64,000 nucleotides of DNA, from the NCBI RefSeq assembly GCF_015751905.1, contig NZ_JADOUF010000001.1:1984001-2048000 (forward strand), in the 5' to 3' direction. The notes beneath the pieces are model-generated. The model worked only from the letters and a program-made list of their open reading frames with translations. It ran no database searches and was not told the origin of the DNA. Positions 56,507 to 64,000 of the stretch are shown here, piece after piece. Source of the DNA: Longispora fulva (GTDB lineage: Bacteria; Actinomycetota; Actinomycetes; Mycobacteriales; Micromonosporaceae). The position numbers and the translations under genes were made by a program. Numbering within the stretch: position 1 is the stretch's first letter; the number at the start of each line of letters is the position of its first letter.

Positions 56507-57265
56507 TCACAGCAGCGGCGCCGGTACCGCGGCGGTCAGTCCCCCGTCGATCACCAGGTCGTGACCGTTGACGTAGGACGCCTCGTCGGAGGCGAGGAAC
56601 GCGAACGCCGCGGCCACCTCCTCGGCGCGTCCGATCCGGCCGGCCACGACCGTGGCGGCGGCAGCGGCCCGCACCTGCGGCGTCGACTCGGCCCGCAACG
56701 CCGGGGTGTCGATGAAGCCCGGGCTCACCGAGTTGACCCGGATGCGACGGGGAGCCAGTTCCGCCGCGAGGGTACGGGCCAGATTGTGCACCGCGGCCTT
56801 GGAGGCGGAGTACAGCGCCGCGCCGGGCACCCCGCGGTGCAGCGCGAACGACGCGTTGATCACGATCGCGCCCCCGTCGACCATCAGCGGCAGCGCCTGC
56901 TGGATGGTGAAGAACGCCGCCTTGACGTTGGCGTCCATCACCCGGTGGAACTCCGGCTCGGTGACCTCGGCGAGGGGCTGGAACGCGCCGATCCCCGCGT
57001 TGGCGAACAGGACGTCCAGCCGGCCGTACCGGCCCGCGACGGCGGCGGTCAACCGTCGCAGGTCGGCGAGGTCCGTCGCGTCGCCGGGCACGCCGAGCAC
57101 GTCGCCGCCGAGCTCGGCCACCGCCGCGTCGAGCCGGGCCGGGTCCCTGCCGGTGACGACCACCCGGGCGCCCTCGGCGAGCAGTCGGCGCGCGCCGGCC
57201 AGGCCCATGCCGCTGCTGCCGCCCGTGATCAGCGCGACCTTGTTCTCGTACCTGTTGTGCGTCAT
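56507..57265 (-). CDS. short-chain dehydrogenase/reductase
   Basis: The 252-residue protein has the classical SDR motifs GGSSGMG (about 15-21), NAG and YSASK (catalytic Tyr/Lys), with a C-terminal DLVIDGG. It starts inside the stop of the XRE-type regulator (ATGA), so the two are co-expressed. The substrate is unknown. Confidence 0.93.
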   Translation of the reverse strand: MTHNRYENKVALITGGSSGMGLAGARRLLAEGARVVVTGRDPARLDAAVAELGGDVLGVPGDATDLADLRRLTAAVAGRYGRLDVLFANAGIGAFQPLAEVTEPEFHRVMDANVKAAFFTIQQALPLMVDGGAIVINASFALHRGVPGAALYSASKAAVHNLARTLAAELAPRRIRVNSVSPGFIDTPALRAESTPQVRAAAAATVVAGRIGRAEEVAAAFAFLASDEASYVNGHDLVIDGGLTAAVPAPLL

Positions 57266-58110
57266 GACTCCAGGGTGTCGACCCTCGCCTGCGGCATACA
57301 GTGCGTGGTTAACGTGGGTGCGACACCACCAGGTTGAGGTGTTCGGGGGTTGTACAGCACCAGCTGCCAGTCGAGATGGTGCGCGACGGTCAGCGTGGTG
57401 GCGTCGAAGTGCAGCTCGCCCAGGTCGGGGTGCAGCAGTGCGTGCACGGCCGGGCCGGGCACCCCCACGTCGTGCCGCCGCCACAGCTCGGCGAACTCGG
57501 GCGCGACCTCGCTCAGATCGTCCACCACCCGTTGGCAGCCGGGCGCGTGCACGGCGTCGGCGCGGTACGCCGCCACCACGGCGGGGGCGGCGGCCGACCA
57601 GGGGGCGGGCATCGCGCGGTACCACGGATGTGCGAAGAAGGTGACCAGGCAGTTGCGGGGCGTGCCGTCGAAGCCGAACACGTCCCGGGCGGTGTCGTTG
57701 TACGCCAGCACGTTCCAACACCGGTCCCGCAGGACCGCCGGCCGGGGCGCCCAGGCGTCGAGCAGGGCCAGCACCTCGGGGGTGATCACAGTCCCGGGGT
57801 CGCCGCTGACCGGTGGCGGGTTGAGCCCGGCGACCAGGTAGAGGTGGGCCCGCTCCGGCTGGTCCAGCCGCAGCGCCCGGGCGACCGCGTCGAGCACCTC
57901 CGCCGACACCGTGATGTCGCGGCCCTGCTCCAGCCAGGTGTACCAGGACACCCCGACCCCGGCCAGCAGCGCGACCTCCTCGCGGCGCAGTCCGGGGGTA
58001 CGCCGCCGCCCGGCGGTCACCAGCCCCACGTCCGCCGGGGTGAGCCGGGCCCGCCGGGACCGGAGAAAGTCACGAAGCTGCTCGCGGCGGCACGCCGCTT
58101 CGATGATCAT
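57262..58110 (-). CDS. XRE-family regulator with MmyB-like ligand domain
   Basis: The 282-residue protein has an N-terminal helix-turn-helix (TPGLRREEVALLAGVGVSWYTWLEQGRD) and a C-terminal MmyB-like, PAS-type domain that can bind fatty-acid-like ligands. It is translationally coupled to the SDR gene it probably controls. Confidence 0.9.
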   Translation of the reverse strand: MIIEAACRREQLRDFLRSRRARLTPADVGLVTAGRRRTPGLRREEVALLAGVGVSWYTWLEQGRDITVSAEVLDAVARALRLDQPERAHLYLVAGLNPPPVSGDPGTVITPEVLALLDAWAPRPAVLRDRCWNVLAYNDTARDVFGFDGTPRNCLVTFFAHPWYRAMPAPWSAAAPAVVAAYRADAVHAPGCQRVVDDLSEVAPEFAELWRRHDVGVPGPAVHALLHPDLGELHFDATTLTVAHHLDWQLVLYNPRTPQPGGVAPTLTTHCMPQARVDTLES

Positions 58111-58180
58111 GAGCAAGCCTAGCAACGGCGCGCCCGCAGGCTCGTCCACGTCGTCGCCGGCTGGCCGGTCTGGCGCCCCG

Positions 58181-58513
58181 CTATCGGCGGGGACGGTTGA
58201 TCTTCATGTCGTCCACGCTGGTGGCGGTGCCGCGCAGTGCGTTGTGCCGCACGCCCCGGTCGGCGAGTGCCGCCGAGGCCCGGTCACTGGCGGTCACGAC
58301 CGCGTCGTCGTCGGCGGCGTCGACAGGTTGGCGGACCACGCAGCGGAACGAGAAGGCGCGCAGCGACCGGTCGTAGGCCAGCGTGCCGGCGTCGGTGAAC
58401 GCGGCGTTGAGCAGGTCGTGCTCGTCGGCGACGGCGAGCAGCGCCGCGCGTTGGGCGTCGTCGAGGTCGACGAAGACGCCCCGGACGATGACGCGGTAGG
58501 TGCGGTCACTCAC
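58181..58513 (-). CDS. DUF6204-type small protein
   Basis: The 110-residue protein begins VSDRTYRVIVRGVFVDLDDAQ and continues LLAVADEHDLLNAAFTDAGTLAYDRSLRAFSFRCVV, matching small actinobacterial DUF6204 proteins. AAAGGTGAG precedes the GTG at 58513. It faces the GNAT gene across a palindrome. Confidence 0.7.
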   Translation of the reverse strand: MSDRTYRVIVRGVFVDLDDAQRAALLAVADEHDLLNAAFTDAGTLAYDRSLRAFSFRCVVRQPVDAADDDAVVTASDRASAALADRGVRHNALRGTATSVDDMKINRPRR

Positions 58514-58595
58514 GGTTCTCACCTTTCTGGGTACCAGTGGGGCGGGCGGCCTTCGAGACCGGCGGCTACTGTCTCCCCGTTCGGAACTGTCCCCC

Positions 58596-58618
58596 GCAAT
58601 CTAACACTGTTAGATTGC
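58596..58618. promoter_or_regulatory. perfect 23-base operator-like palindrome
   Basis: GCAATCTAACA (58596-58606), C, TGTTAGATTGC (58608-58618) is a perfect inverted repeat with an AACA-x-TGTT centre typical of TetR-family operators. It lies between the divergent DUF6204 and GNAT genes. No matching regulator gene is adjacent. Confidence 0.65.
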
Positions 58619-58684
58619 GACCTGACCGCGCGCACGGCCGGGAACGGCGTGCGAACGGCCCACCCGGAGAGAGGGAGTCTCGAG

Positions 58685-59203
58685 ATGCGGGTAACCCGGA
58701 TCGCCACCGTGGACGACGCGGCGGCCGTCGCGGATCTACTGGTCACGCATCGTGACTCCCTTGCGCCGTGGGAGCCGCTGCGCGAGGACGACTGGTTCAC
58801 GGTCGACAGCCAGCGCTCCCTCCTGGAGACGTCCCTGCGGGGCTACGACCAGGGGACCACCGTGCCGCTGGTCATCGTCGACGGCACCGAGATCATCGGC
58901 CGGCTCACCCTCAACGGTGTGACCCGCGGCGCCCTGCAGTCGGCCGCGGTCGGGTACTGGGTGAGCCCGACGCGTCAGGGCCGCGGGTTCGCCACCAGGG
59001 CGGTCGCCGACGCCGTCGCACTGGCCTTCGGCGAACTCCACCTGCATCGCCTGCAGGCGGAGACGATGCTGCACAACACAGGGTCACAGCAGGTGTTGCT
59101 GCGCAACGGTTTCCGGCCGTACGGCGTGGCACCGGAATACCTGAACATCGCCGGCCGGTGGCAGGACCACGTGCTGTTTCACCTGCTCAACCCCTCGTGG
59201 TAG
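58685..59203 (+). CDS. GNAT-family N-acetyltransferase (RimJ-like)
   Basis: The 172-residue protein has the acetyl-CoA-binding segment SPTRQGRGFATRAVADAV and the LHLHRLQAET motif of RimJ/RimL-type enzymes. AGGGAG precedes the ATG. It may acetylate a protein N-terminus or small amine. Expression is probably governed by the upstream palindrome. Confidence 0.88.
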   Translation: MRVTRIATVDDAAAVADLLVTHRDSLAPWEPLREDDWFTVDSQRSLLETSLRGYDQGTTVPLVIVDGTEIIGRLTLNGVTRGALQSAAVGYWVSPTRQGRGFATRAVADAVALAFGELHLHRLQAETMLHNTGSQQVLLRNGFRPYGVAPEYLNIAGRWQDHVLFHLLNPSW

Positions 59204-59258
59204 GGGGTCACAGGTGTACAACATCAGGGGTAGGCCTGGCTGTCCGAGGGAGTCCGCG

Positions 59259-60116
59259 ATGAGCACGTCAGCGTTTGATCCGGTCGCGTTCAAGTCCACG
59301 ACGCGGCAGCAGTGGGAGACGGTGGCCGAGGCGTGGGATCGGTGGAACCCCGCCCTGGACGCCTGGCTCGGCCCGGTGACCGACCGGATGCTGGAGCTGT
59401 GCGGGGTCGCCCCGGGAGCCGACGTCCTGGACGTCGCGGCCGGCGCTGGCGGTCAGACCATGGCGGCGGCGCAGCGGGTCGGCCCGCTCGGTCACGTCCT
59501 GGCCACGGACATCTCCCCGGCCATCCTGGCGTACGCGCGGCAGCGGGCGCGCTCGGCCGGCCTGGACAACGTGACCGTGTCCGAGGCCGACGGCGAGGAC
59601 CTCGGTGTGCCGGCGGGGCGATTCGACGCCGCGATCTGCCGGTTGGGGCTGATGTACTTCCCCGACCAGCGGCGGGCACTGGCCGGCATGCTGGCCGCGC
59701 TGCGCCCCGGCGGGCGGATCGGGGCGATCGTGTACGGCCCGGCGGACCGCAACGGCTTCTTCTCCGTACCCGTCGAGATCATCCGCCGACACACCCAGCT
59801 TCCCCCGCCGGCACCGGGGCAACCGGGCCCCTTCAGCCTCGGCGCTCCCGACGTGCTCGCCGCCGCGCTCGCCCGGGCCGGGTTCCGCGACATCGTGATC
59901 GAGGCGGTAGACGCGCCGCTGCGCATGGCTTCGGCGGCCGACTGCCTGCGCTTCGCACAGGAGTCCTTCGGCGCGCTGCACCAAATGCTCGCCCACCTCG
60001 ACGACCACGCACGGGCTGCCGCCTGGGCCGAGGTCGCCACCGCCCTGGCCGGGTTCGAGGACGCCGACGGGTTCACCGGGCCCTGCCAGATCCTCGTCGC
60101 CGCCGCCACGAGGTAG
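59259..60116 (+). CDS. class I SAM methyltransferase (UbiE-like)
   Basis: The 285-residue protein has motif I VLDVAAGAGGQT (about residues 52-63), the acidic TDIS motif and LRPGGRIGA. It resembles Methyltransf_11/UbiE-type small-molecule methyltransferases. CGAGGGAG lies before the ATG. The substrate is unknown. Confidence 0.88.
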   Translation: MSTSAFDPVAFKSTTRQQWETVAEAWDRWNPALDAWLGPVTDRMLELCGVAPGADVLDVAAGAGGQTMAAAQRVGPLGHVLATDISPAILAYARQRARSAGLDNVTVSEADGEDLGVPAGRFDAAICRLGLMYFPDQRRALAGMLAALRPGGRIGAIVYGPADRNGFFSVPVEIIRRHTQLPPPAPGQPGPFSLGAPDVLAAALARAGFRDIVIEAVDAPLRMASAADCLRFAQESFGALHQMLAHLDDHARAAAWAEVATALAGFEDADGFTGPCQILVAAATR

Positions 60117-60146
60117 CACCCGCGCCCCGCCTCCGCCCGCGTGACG

Positions 60147-60785
60147 TCACCCCCGGGCCGCTCCGTGCGCGCGGACGACCGCACGGATGCCGACCAGGGT
60201 CAGCCACATCAGCGCGATGTAGACCGGCAGCCCGTAGGCCACCTGGAGGAGGATGTCGAGCGCCGGCGGAATGTGCTCGCTGGGGCCGAGCGGTCGGCCG
60301 TCGCCCCAGACCCGGGTGACCTGGGCGGCGAGCCACGTGCCGCGGCCGACGAGGTGGTCGTGCAGCACGGGGCCCGGCCCGGTCGCCAGGGCGAACGCCG
60401 CCCCGCCGAACACCGCGAACCGGCGGGGGCTGAACACTCCCGGGCGGACGATGGCGTGGCGACCCGCGAAGGGCAGGAGGACGACGAGTACCGGGGTGAG
60501 GGCGACGAGTCCGGCGGTGGAGTCGACGAGCCAGTGCAGGACGGGGCTGATCGCCGGGCCTCCCTCGCCGAGGAGCACGGAGTGGTACCAGAACATGGCC
60601 GCCCCGCCGACGTAGATGTGCGCGAACACTGTGACGGCGAGGGACAGCCACGCCAGCCGGGTGCGGTAGAAGCCCGTGACGAAGCGGGCCAGCGCCCGGG
60701 GGTGCCAGCCGGGCCAGGGCACCGGGGCGGGCGGGTGGGACGGGTCGTACACGGCTCTGGCGTCGATCTTCGATGTGGGGAACAT
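60147..60785 (-). CDS. hypothetical multi-pass membrane protein
   Basis: The 212-residue protein has a Pro-rich N-terminus followed by about five membrane helices with conserved His residues (FAHIYVGG, FWYHSV, PVLHDHL). GGGGAGG precedes the ATG at 60785. The His pattern might bind metal, but the family is not recognised. Confidence 0.72.
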   Translation of the reverse strand: MFPTSKIDARAVYDPSHPPAPVPWPGWHPRALARFVTGFYRTRLAWLSLAVTVFAHIYVGGAAMFWYHSVLLGEGGPAISPVLHWLVDSTAGLVALTPVLVVLLPFAGRHAIVRPGVFSPRRFAVFGGAAFALATGPGPVLHDHLVGRGTWLAAQVTRVWGDGRPLGPSEHIPPALDILLQVAYGLPVYIALMWLTLVGIRAVVRAHGAARG

Positions 60786-60966
60786 CGTCCTCCCCGATCC
60801 TTCGAGTGGTCTCGAAAGTATGGGGAGCATCCCTTATGGACCGGTGGTGGTCGCATTGCGATCACCTTGTGGTTCGCTTGCGTTACTCACAGGTAACGGA
60901 CCTTGCGTTATATCGACGACCGTCCACATAATGGGCCTACTTGCCCCCCTCGAAGGGGAGGTGCGG

Positions 60967-61743
60967 ATGCGTTTCGACATCCTGGGGTCGTTGACGGTGC
61001 ACAGCCCCGAAGGCTACGTTCCGGTCGCGGGCACGAAGCGTCGCGCCGTCCTGATCGCCCTGCTCGTCAACGCCAATCAGGTTGTGCCCACCACCCGGCT
61101 GATCGACTGGCTGTGGCTGACAGACCCGCCGCCGTCCGCCGCGCTCGTGATCCAGGCGCACGTCTCAGTGCTCCGCCGGCAACTCGAACCGGACCGGCCC
61201 CCGGGGCTCGCGCCGACCCTGCTGCTGACCCGGGGCGGCGGCTACCTGTGCCGGGTCCGCGTCGACCAGCTCGATCTCCTGCGGTTCCAGGAGCTGCTGC
61301 ACCTCGGGGCGCGGTCGCTGCACCGCGACCGCGTCGAGGACGCGGCCCGGCTGTTGCGCGAGGCGTTGAACCTGTGGCGGGGCGAGCCACTGGAGGAGGT
61401 CCAGCACATGCCACCGGCGCAGGGCGAGATCGCCCGGCTGCAGGAACTCCGGCTGACGGCCACGGTGCTGCGGATGGAGGCGGGGCTGCGGATGCGGCAG
61501 TACGGCGAGATCATCCCCCAGTTGAGCAACCTCATCGTGCTGCACCCGTACCACGAGCGCTTCTACGCCCAGCTCATGATCGCGCTGGCCAGCAGCGGCC
61601 GGCGCGCCGAGGCGCTGTCGGTGTACCGCCGCGCGCACCGCATCCTGGGCGAGGAGTTGGCTGTCCGCCCGGGGCCGGAGCTGCGTCGCATCGAGGCCGA
61701 GATTCTCGCGGACCGGGTCCACAACTGGCGCACCGACTTCTGA
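60967..61743 (+). CDS. SARP-family activator (short form)
   Basis: The 258-residue protein has an OmpR-like winged helix (MRFDILGSLTVHSPEG...LIDWLWLTDPP) and a BTAD domain (ARLLREALNLWRGEPLEEV). GGGGAGG precedes the ATG at 60967. It is one of two SARPs at the right end, probably controlling a cluster beyond the window. Convergent with the transposase-like gene. Confidence 0.9.
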   Translation: MRFDILGSLTVHSPEGYVPVAGTKRRAVLIALLVNANQVVPTTRLIDWLWLTDPPPSAALVIQAHVSVLRRQLEPDRPPGLAPTLLLTRGGGYLCRVRVDQLDLLRFQELLHLGARSLHRDRVEDAARLLREALNLWRGEPLEEVQHMPPAQGEIARLQELRLTATVLRMEAGLRMRQYGEIIPQLSNLIVLHPYHERFYAQLMIALASSGRRAEALSVYRRAHRILGEELAVRPGPELRRIEAEILADRVHNWRTDF

Positions 61744-61777
61744 ACCTCCTCTGGAACCGGCAGCGCCCGCGGCAGCC

Positions 61778-62833
61778 TCACATCGGGTTCGCGTCGGCCA
61801 TCGCCGCCAGGAAACTGTAGGCCGCCATCGCCAGCGTCATGTGCCGGTACCACGCGTGGTACTGCCGGACCTCGTAGTCCTCGAGCCCTACCTGGTCCGT
61901 GCCCGCCCGGAGCCGCGCGTGCACGCGGTCGCGGATCTCGGCGACCCTGACGAGGTCCGTCGTCCTCGTGCCCGCAGGGCAGAACCCCAGGTAGTGGGAC
62001 ACGTCCTCCCGGTGCGCCAGGGGGCGTCGGGCCAGCATCCAGCGTTCCCAGCCGGCGTGCCGGGACGGGTGCCTGGCCAGTACGGTCCATTCGCGATCCG
62101 GATCCGGGACGGCCGTCCACCGGCGCACCGCTCCCTCGCGGGGCCGGGGCAGCGCGAGCACGTACGGCACTCTGCGGGATTCCAGCCACCGCCGGAACCG
62201 GGGGTCGCGGACTTGCTCCTCGTCGCCGGACACCCAGGAGAACGGTACGTCCGATGTCAGGGCCCGCCCCACCATCGCCTGGGCCAGCTGGGTGCGGGTC
62301 GCGTACGTCCGGCCCGTCGGCACCGCGGCCGCGGTCCTGCGGTCAGGGTCGTCCACCCAGGACCGGGGCAGGAAGAGTTCCCGGTCCAGGACCGTGGTTC
62401 CCCGCGACGAGGCGTAGGTGAGGAAGACGCCGATCTGACAATTCTCCGTCCTGCCGGTCGCCGGACTGTGCTGACGCTGCACCCCGACGGACCTGGTGCC
62501 CTTCTTCGTGAAGCTGACCTCGCGGAGGACGAGGACCGCGTCGGCCGCGCCCAGGTGCTCGACCGCGTAGCCGCGGAGGTCGTCGCGGACGGCATCGGCG
62601 TCCCATCTGCTTGAGTTGAGCAGTTTGTGCATCCCGTCCGGGCTCGCGTGTCCGGCTGCCGACGCCAGACCCGAGCCGGTCTTGCGGGCCACCGGGGCGA
62701 GCAGGCCCCTGACGTACTCCCCCGCCCTGCGCCGGGGCTCCACCCTGCCGAAACGTCCCGCGAACCGGGCCAGCAGGTCCTCCAGCTCGACCCACCAGGA
62801 ATCCTTGACCGCAGCGTTCTCAGGCATGATCAT
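61778..62833 (-). CDS. IS701-like transposase homologue, probably catalytically inactive
   Basis: The 351-residue protein matches IS701-type DDE transposases (KKGTRSVGVQRQHSPATGRTENCQIGVFL, YEVRQYHAWYRHMTLAM). The first catalytic motif, normally DETG, reads REVS (104-107), and the third-acid region (normally IEECFQ) reads IRDRVHA, so transposition is unlikely. A ribosome site (GGGGAG) is intact and the frame is full-length. No terminal inverted repeats were found. It sits between two SARP genes, suggesting a regulatory co-option. Confidence 0.75.
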   Translation of the reverse strand: MIMPENAAVKDSWWVELEDLLARFAGRFGRVEPRRRAGEYVRGLLAPVARKTGSGLASAAGHASPDGMHKLLNSSRWDADAVRDDLRGYAVEHLGAADAVLVLREVSFTKKGTRSVGVQRQHSPATGRTENCQIGVFLTYASSRGTTVLDRELFLPRSWVDDPDRRTAAAVPTGRTYATRTQLAQAMVGRALTSDVPFSWVSGDEEQVRDPRFRRWLESRRVPYVLALPRPREGAVRRWTAVPDPDREWTVLARHPSRHAGWERWMLARRPLAHREDVSHYLGFCPAGTRTTDLVRVAEIRDRVHARLRAGTDQVGLEDYEVRQYHAWYRHMTLAMAAYSFLAAMADANPM

Positions 62834-62946
62834 CGAGTGCTCCCCCGTTCAGCGGCGACCGGCTGGCGCCCCTGTCGATCACGGTAGGATTCTGGCCTTG
62901 CGCTGACCTTTCATGCTCCAGACGAGACCCGAGCGGGAGGGATGTC

Positions 62947-64000
62947 ATGACGGAGTTCGCGATCCTCGGTCCTCTCGTGGTCCGCGAGGACGGCCGCGAG
63001 CTCGCGATAGCCGGGCCGAGGCAGCGCACGCTGCTGGCCGCGCTGCTGCTGCGGGCGCCGGGGCACGTCAGTACCGATGAACTGTGCGATCTGATCTGGG
63101 CGGACGGGCAGCCCGCCGACGCGCCGGCCGCGCTGCACGTCCTGGTCAACCGGCTCCGGCAGCGGCTCGGCAAAGACCGGATTCTCACCCGCAATCCGGG
63201 CTATATCCTGCAGATCGACGCCGGGGAACTCGACGCGGCCGTGTTCCGCGGCCAGCTCGACGCCGCACGCGCCGCCATCGACGCCGGGCAGTGGGAGCGG
63301 GCCGGTGACCTGGCCGGCGATGCCCTGCGGCTGTGGCGGGCCGAGCCCCTCGCCGACGTCCCGTCCGACGATTTGTGCCGCGACGAACGCCACCGGCTGC
63401 ACGCGCTGCGGCTCGAGGCGCTCGAGGTGCGCGTCCAGGCGGACCTCCAGCGGGGGCGGCATGACGGGCTCGTCGTCGAACTGCAGGACCTGACCCGCGA
63501 ACATCCGCTCCGGGAGCGATTCCACGCCCAGCTGATCCTCGCGCTGTACCGCACCGGTCGCCAGTCCGAGGCGCTCGCCGGCTACCTCGAGGCCCGCCGG
63601 ATCCTGATCACCGAGGGCGGGGTGGAACCGGGCTCGGAGCTGCGTGACCTGCACCAGCGGATCCTGGCCAACGATCCCGCCCTGGAGCTGACCGAGACGC
63701 CGGCCAGGCTCGCGGGACCGCCCGTGCCGACCCAGCTCCCCGCCGACGTGGCCGACTTCACCGGGCGGGCCGGGCAGGCCGCGGAGCTGGGCCGGCTGCT
63801 GACCACCGCGGGCAGCCAGGTGGTGCTGACCGCGCTGGCCGGTGCCGGCGGAATCGGCAAGACGACCCTGGCGGTCCATGTCGGCCACCTGTTCCGGGAC
63901 CAGTTCGGCGACGGTCAGCTCTACGTGAACCTGCGCGCGGGCGGCGTGACGCCGCTGGCCCCCGGAGAGGTGCTGGCCCGGTTCCTCCGCGGCCTCGGCG
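62947..64000 (+). CDS. large SARP with NB-ARC domain, cut by the window edge
   Basis: The visible 351 residues comprise an OmpR-like winged helix (FAILGPLVVREDGREL), a BTAD domain (AGDALRLWRAEPLADV) and the start of an NB-ARC ATPase with Walker A GAGGIGKTT. The gene continues off the right edge. AfsR-type proteins of this design are global or cluster-situated activators. Confidence 0.93.
   Translation, partial: MTEFAILGPLVVREDGRELAIAGPRQRTLLAALLLRAPGHVSTDELCDLIWADGQPADAPAALHVLVNRLRQRLGKDRILTRNPGYILQIDAGELDAAVFRGQLDAARAAIDAGQWERAGDLAGDALRLWRAEPLADVPSDDLCRDERHRLHALRLEALEVRVQADLQRGRHDGLVVELQDLTREHPLRERFHAQLILALYRTGRQSEALAGYLEARRILITEGGVEPGSELRDLHQRILANDPALELTETPARLAGPPVPTQLPADVADFTGRAGQAAELGRLLTTAGSQVVLTALAGAGGIGKTTLAVHVGHLFRDQFGDGQLYVNLRAGGVTPLAPGEVLARFLRGLG

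Noticed and set aside
61778-62833. Active insertion sequence
   Set aside because: Catalytic acids appear substituted and no terminal inverted repeats or target duplication could be seen.

Overview
The window is about 73% GC with GTG/TTG starts, dense overlapping operons, SARP regulators and TAT and lipoprotein signals, so it comes from a filamentous high-GC actinomycete. Genus cannot be fixed from the sequence. No rRNA, tRNA, CRISPR array or intact mobile element was found.

Positions 483-24630 look like one specialised-metabolite gene cluster. A plus-strand operon (483-7808) encodes a methyltransferase, a PduX-like GHMP kinase, a cysteine-synthase-fold PLP enzyme, an argininosuccinate-lyase-like enzyme, an ATP-grasp ligase and a large FAD/NAD(P)-binding protein. 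The last five genes are joined by GTGA/TTGA overlaps. Kinase, PLP enzyme and lyase together suggest a diamino acid such as 2,3-diaminobutyrate, built with aspartate as nitrogen donor. A SARP regulator (8217-9035) follows. A minus-strand operon (21175 down to 9037) encodes a sugar-1-phosphate nucleotidyltransferase, a GT1-type glycosyltransferase, a B12-binding radical SAM enzyme, a 103-residue acidic LigA-like peptide that looks like a RiPP precursor, and two copies of a module made of a radical SAM enzyme, a small helical protein and a GT-B-like protein (three GT-B-like copies in all). It also carries a 436-residue protein of unknown family. A divergent three-gene ABC exporter (21363-24630) probably exports the product. 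No NRPS or PKS gene is present, so the scaffold is probably ribosomal or made by the ATP-grasp ligase. This is the best candidate for an undescribed system.

Positions 24635-41624 hold accessory and housekeeping genes: a stand-alone nucleotidyltransferase-fold protein, a PadR/membrane-protein pair, a dehydrogenase/PTPS-family pair, a STAS protein, a PhnB-like protein, a TAT-exported phospholipase C with a discoidin domain, a lipoprotein, an MFS exporter, a LuxR-type two-component system and a rifampicin monooxygenase (rox). A near-perfect rifamycin-associated element lies upstream of rox.

Positions 41910-60785 are a mosaic of small regulator/enzyme units (HxlR, MarR, TetR and XRE-type regulators with visible operators), secreted proteins, a Hint-domain polymorphic toxin without an obvious immunity gene, an orphan branched-chain amino acid-type binding lipoprotein and two gene remnants. 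Positions 60967-64000 carry two more SARPs flanking an IS701-like transposase homologue that appears to have lost catalytic residues. They may be the regulatory edge of a second cluster beyond the right end.
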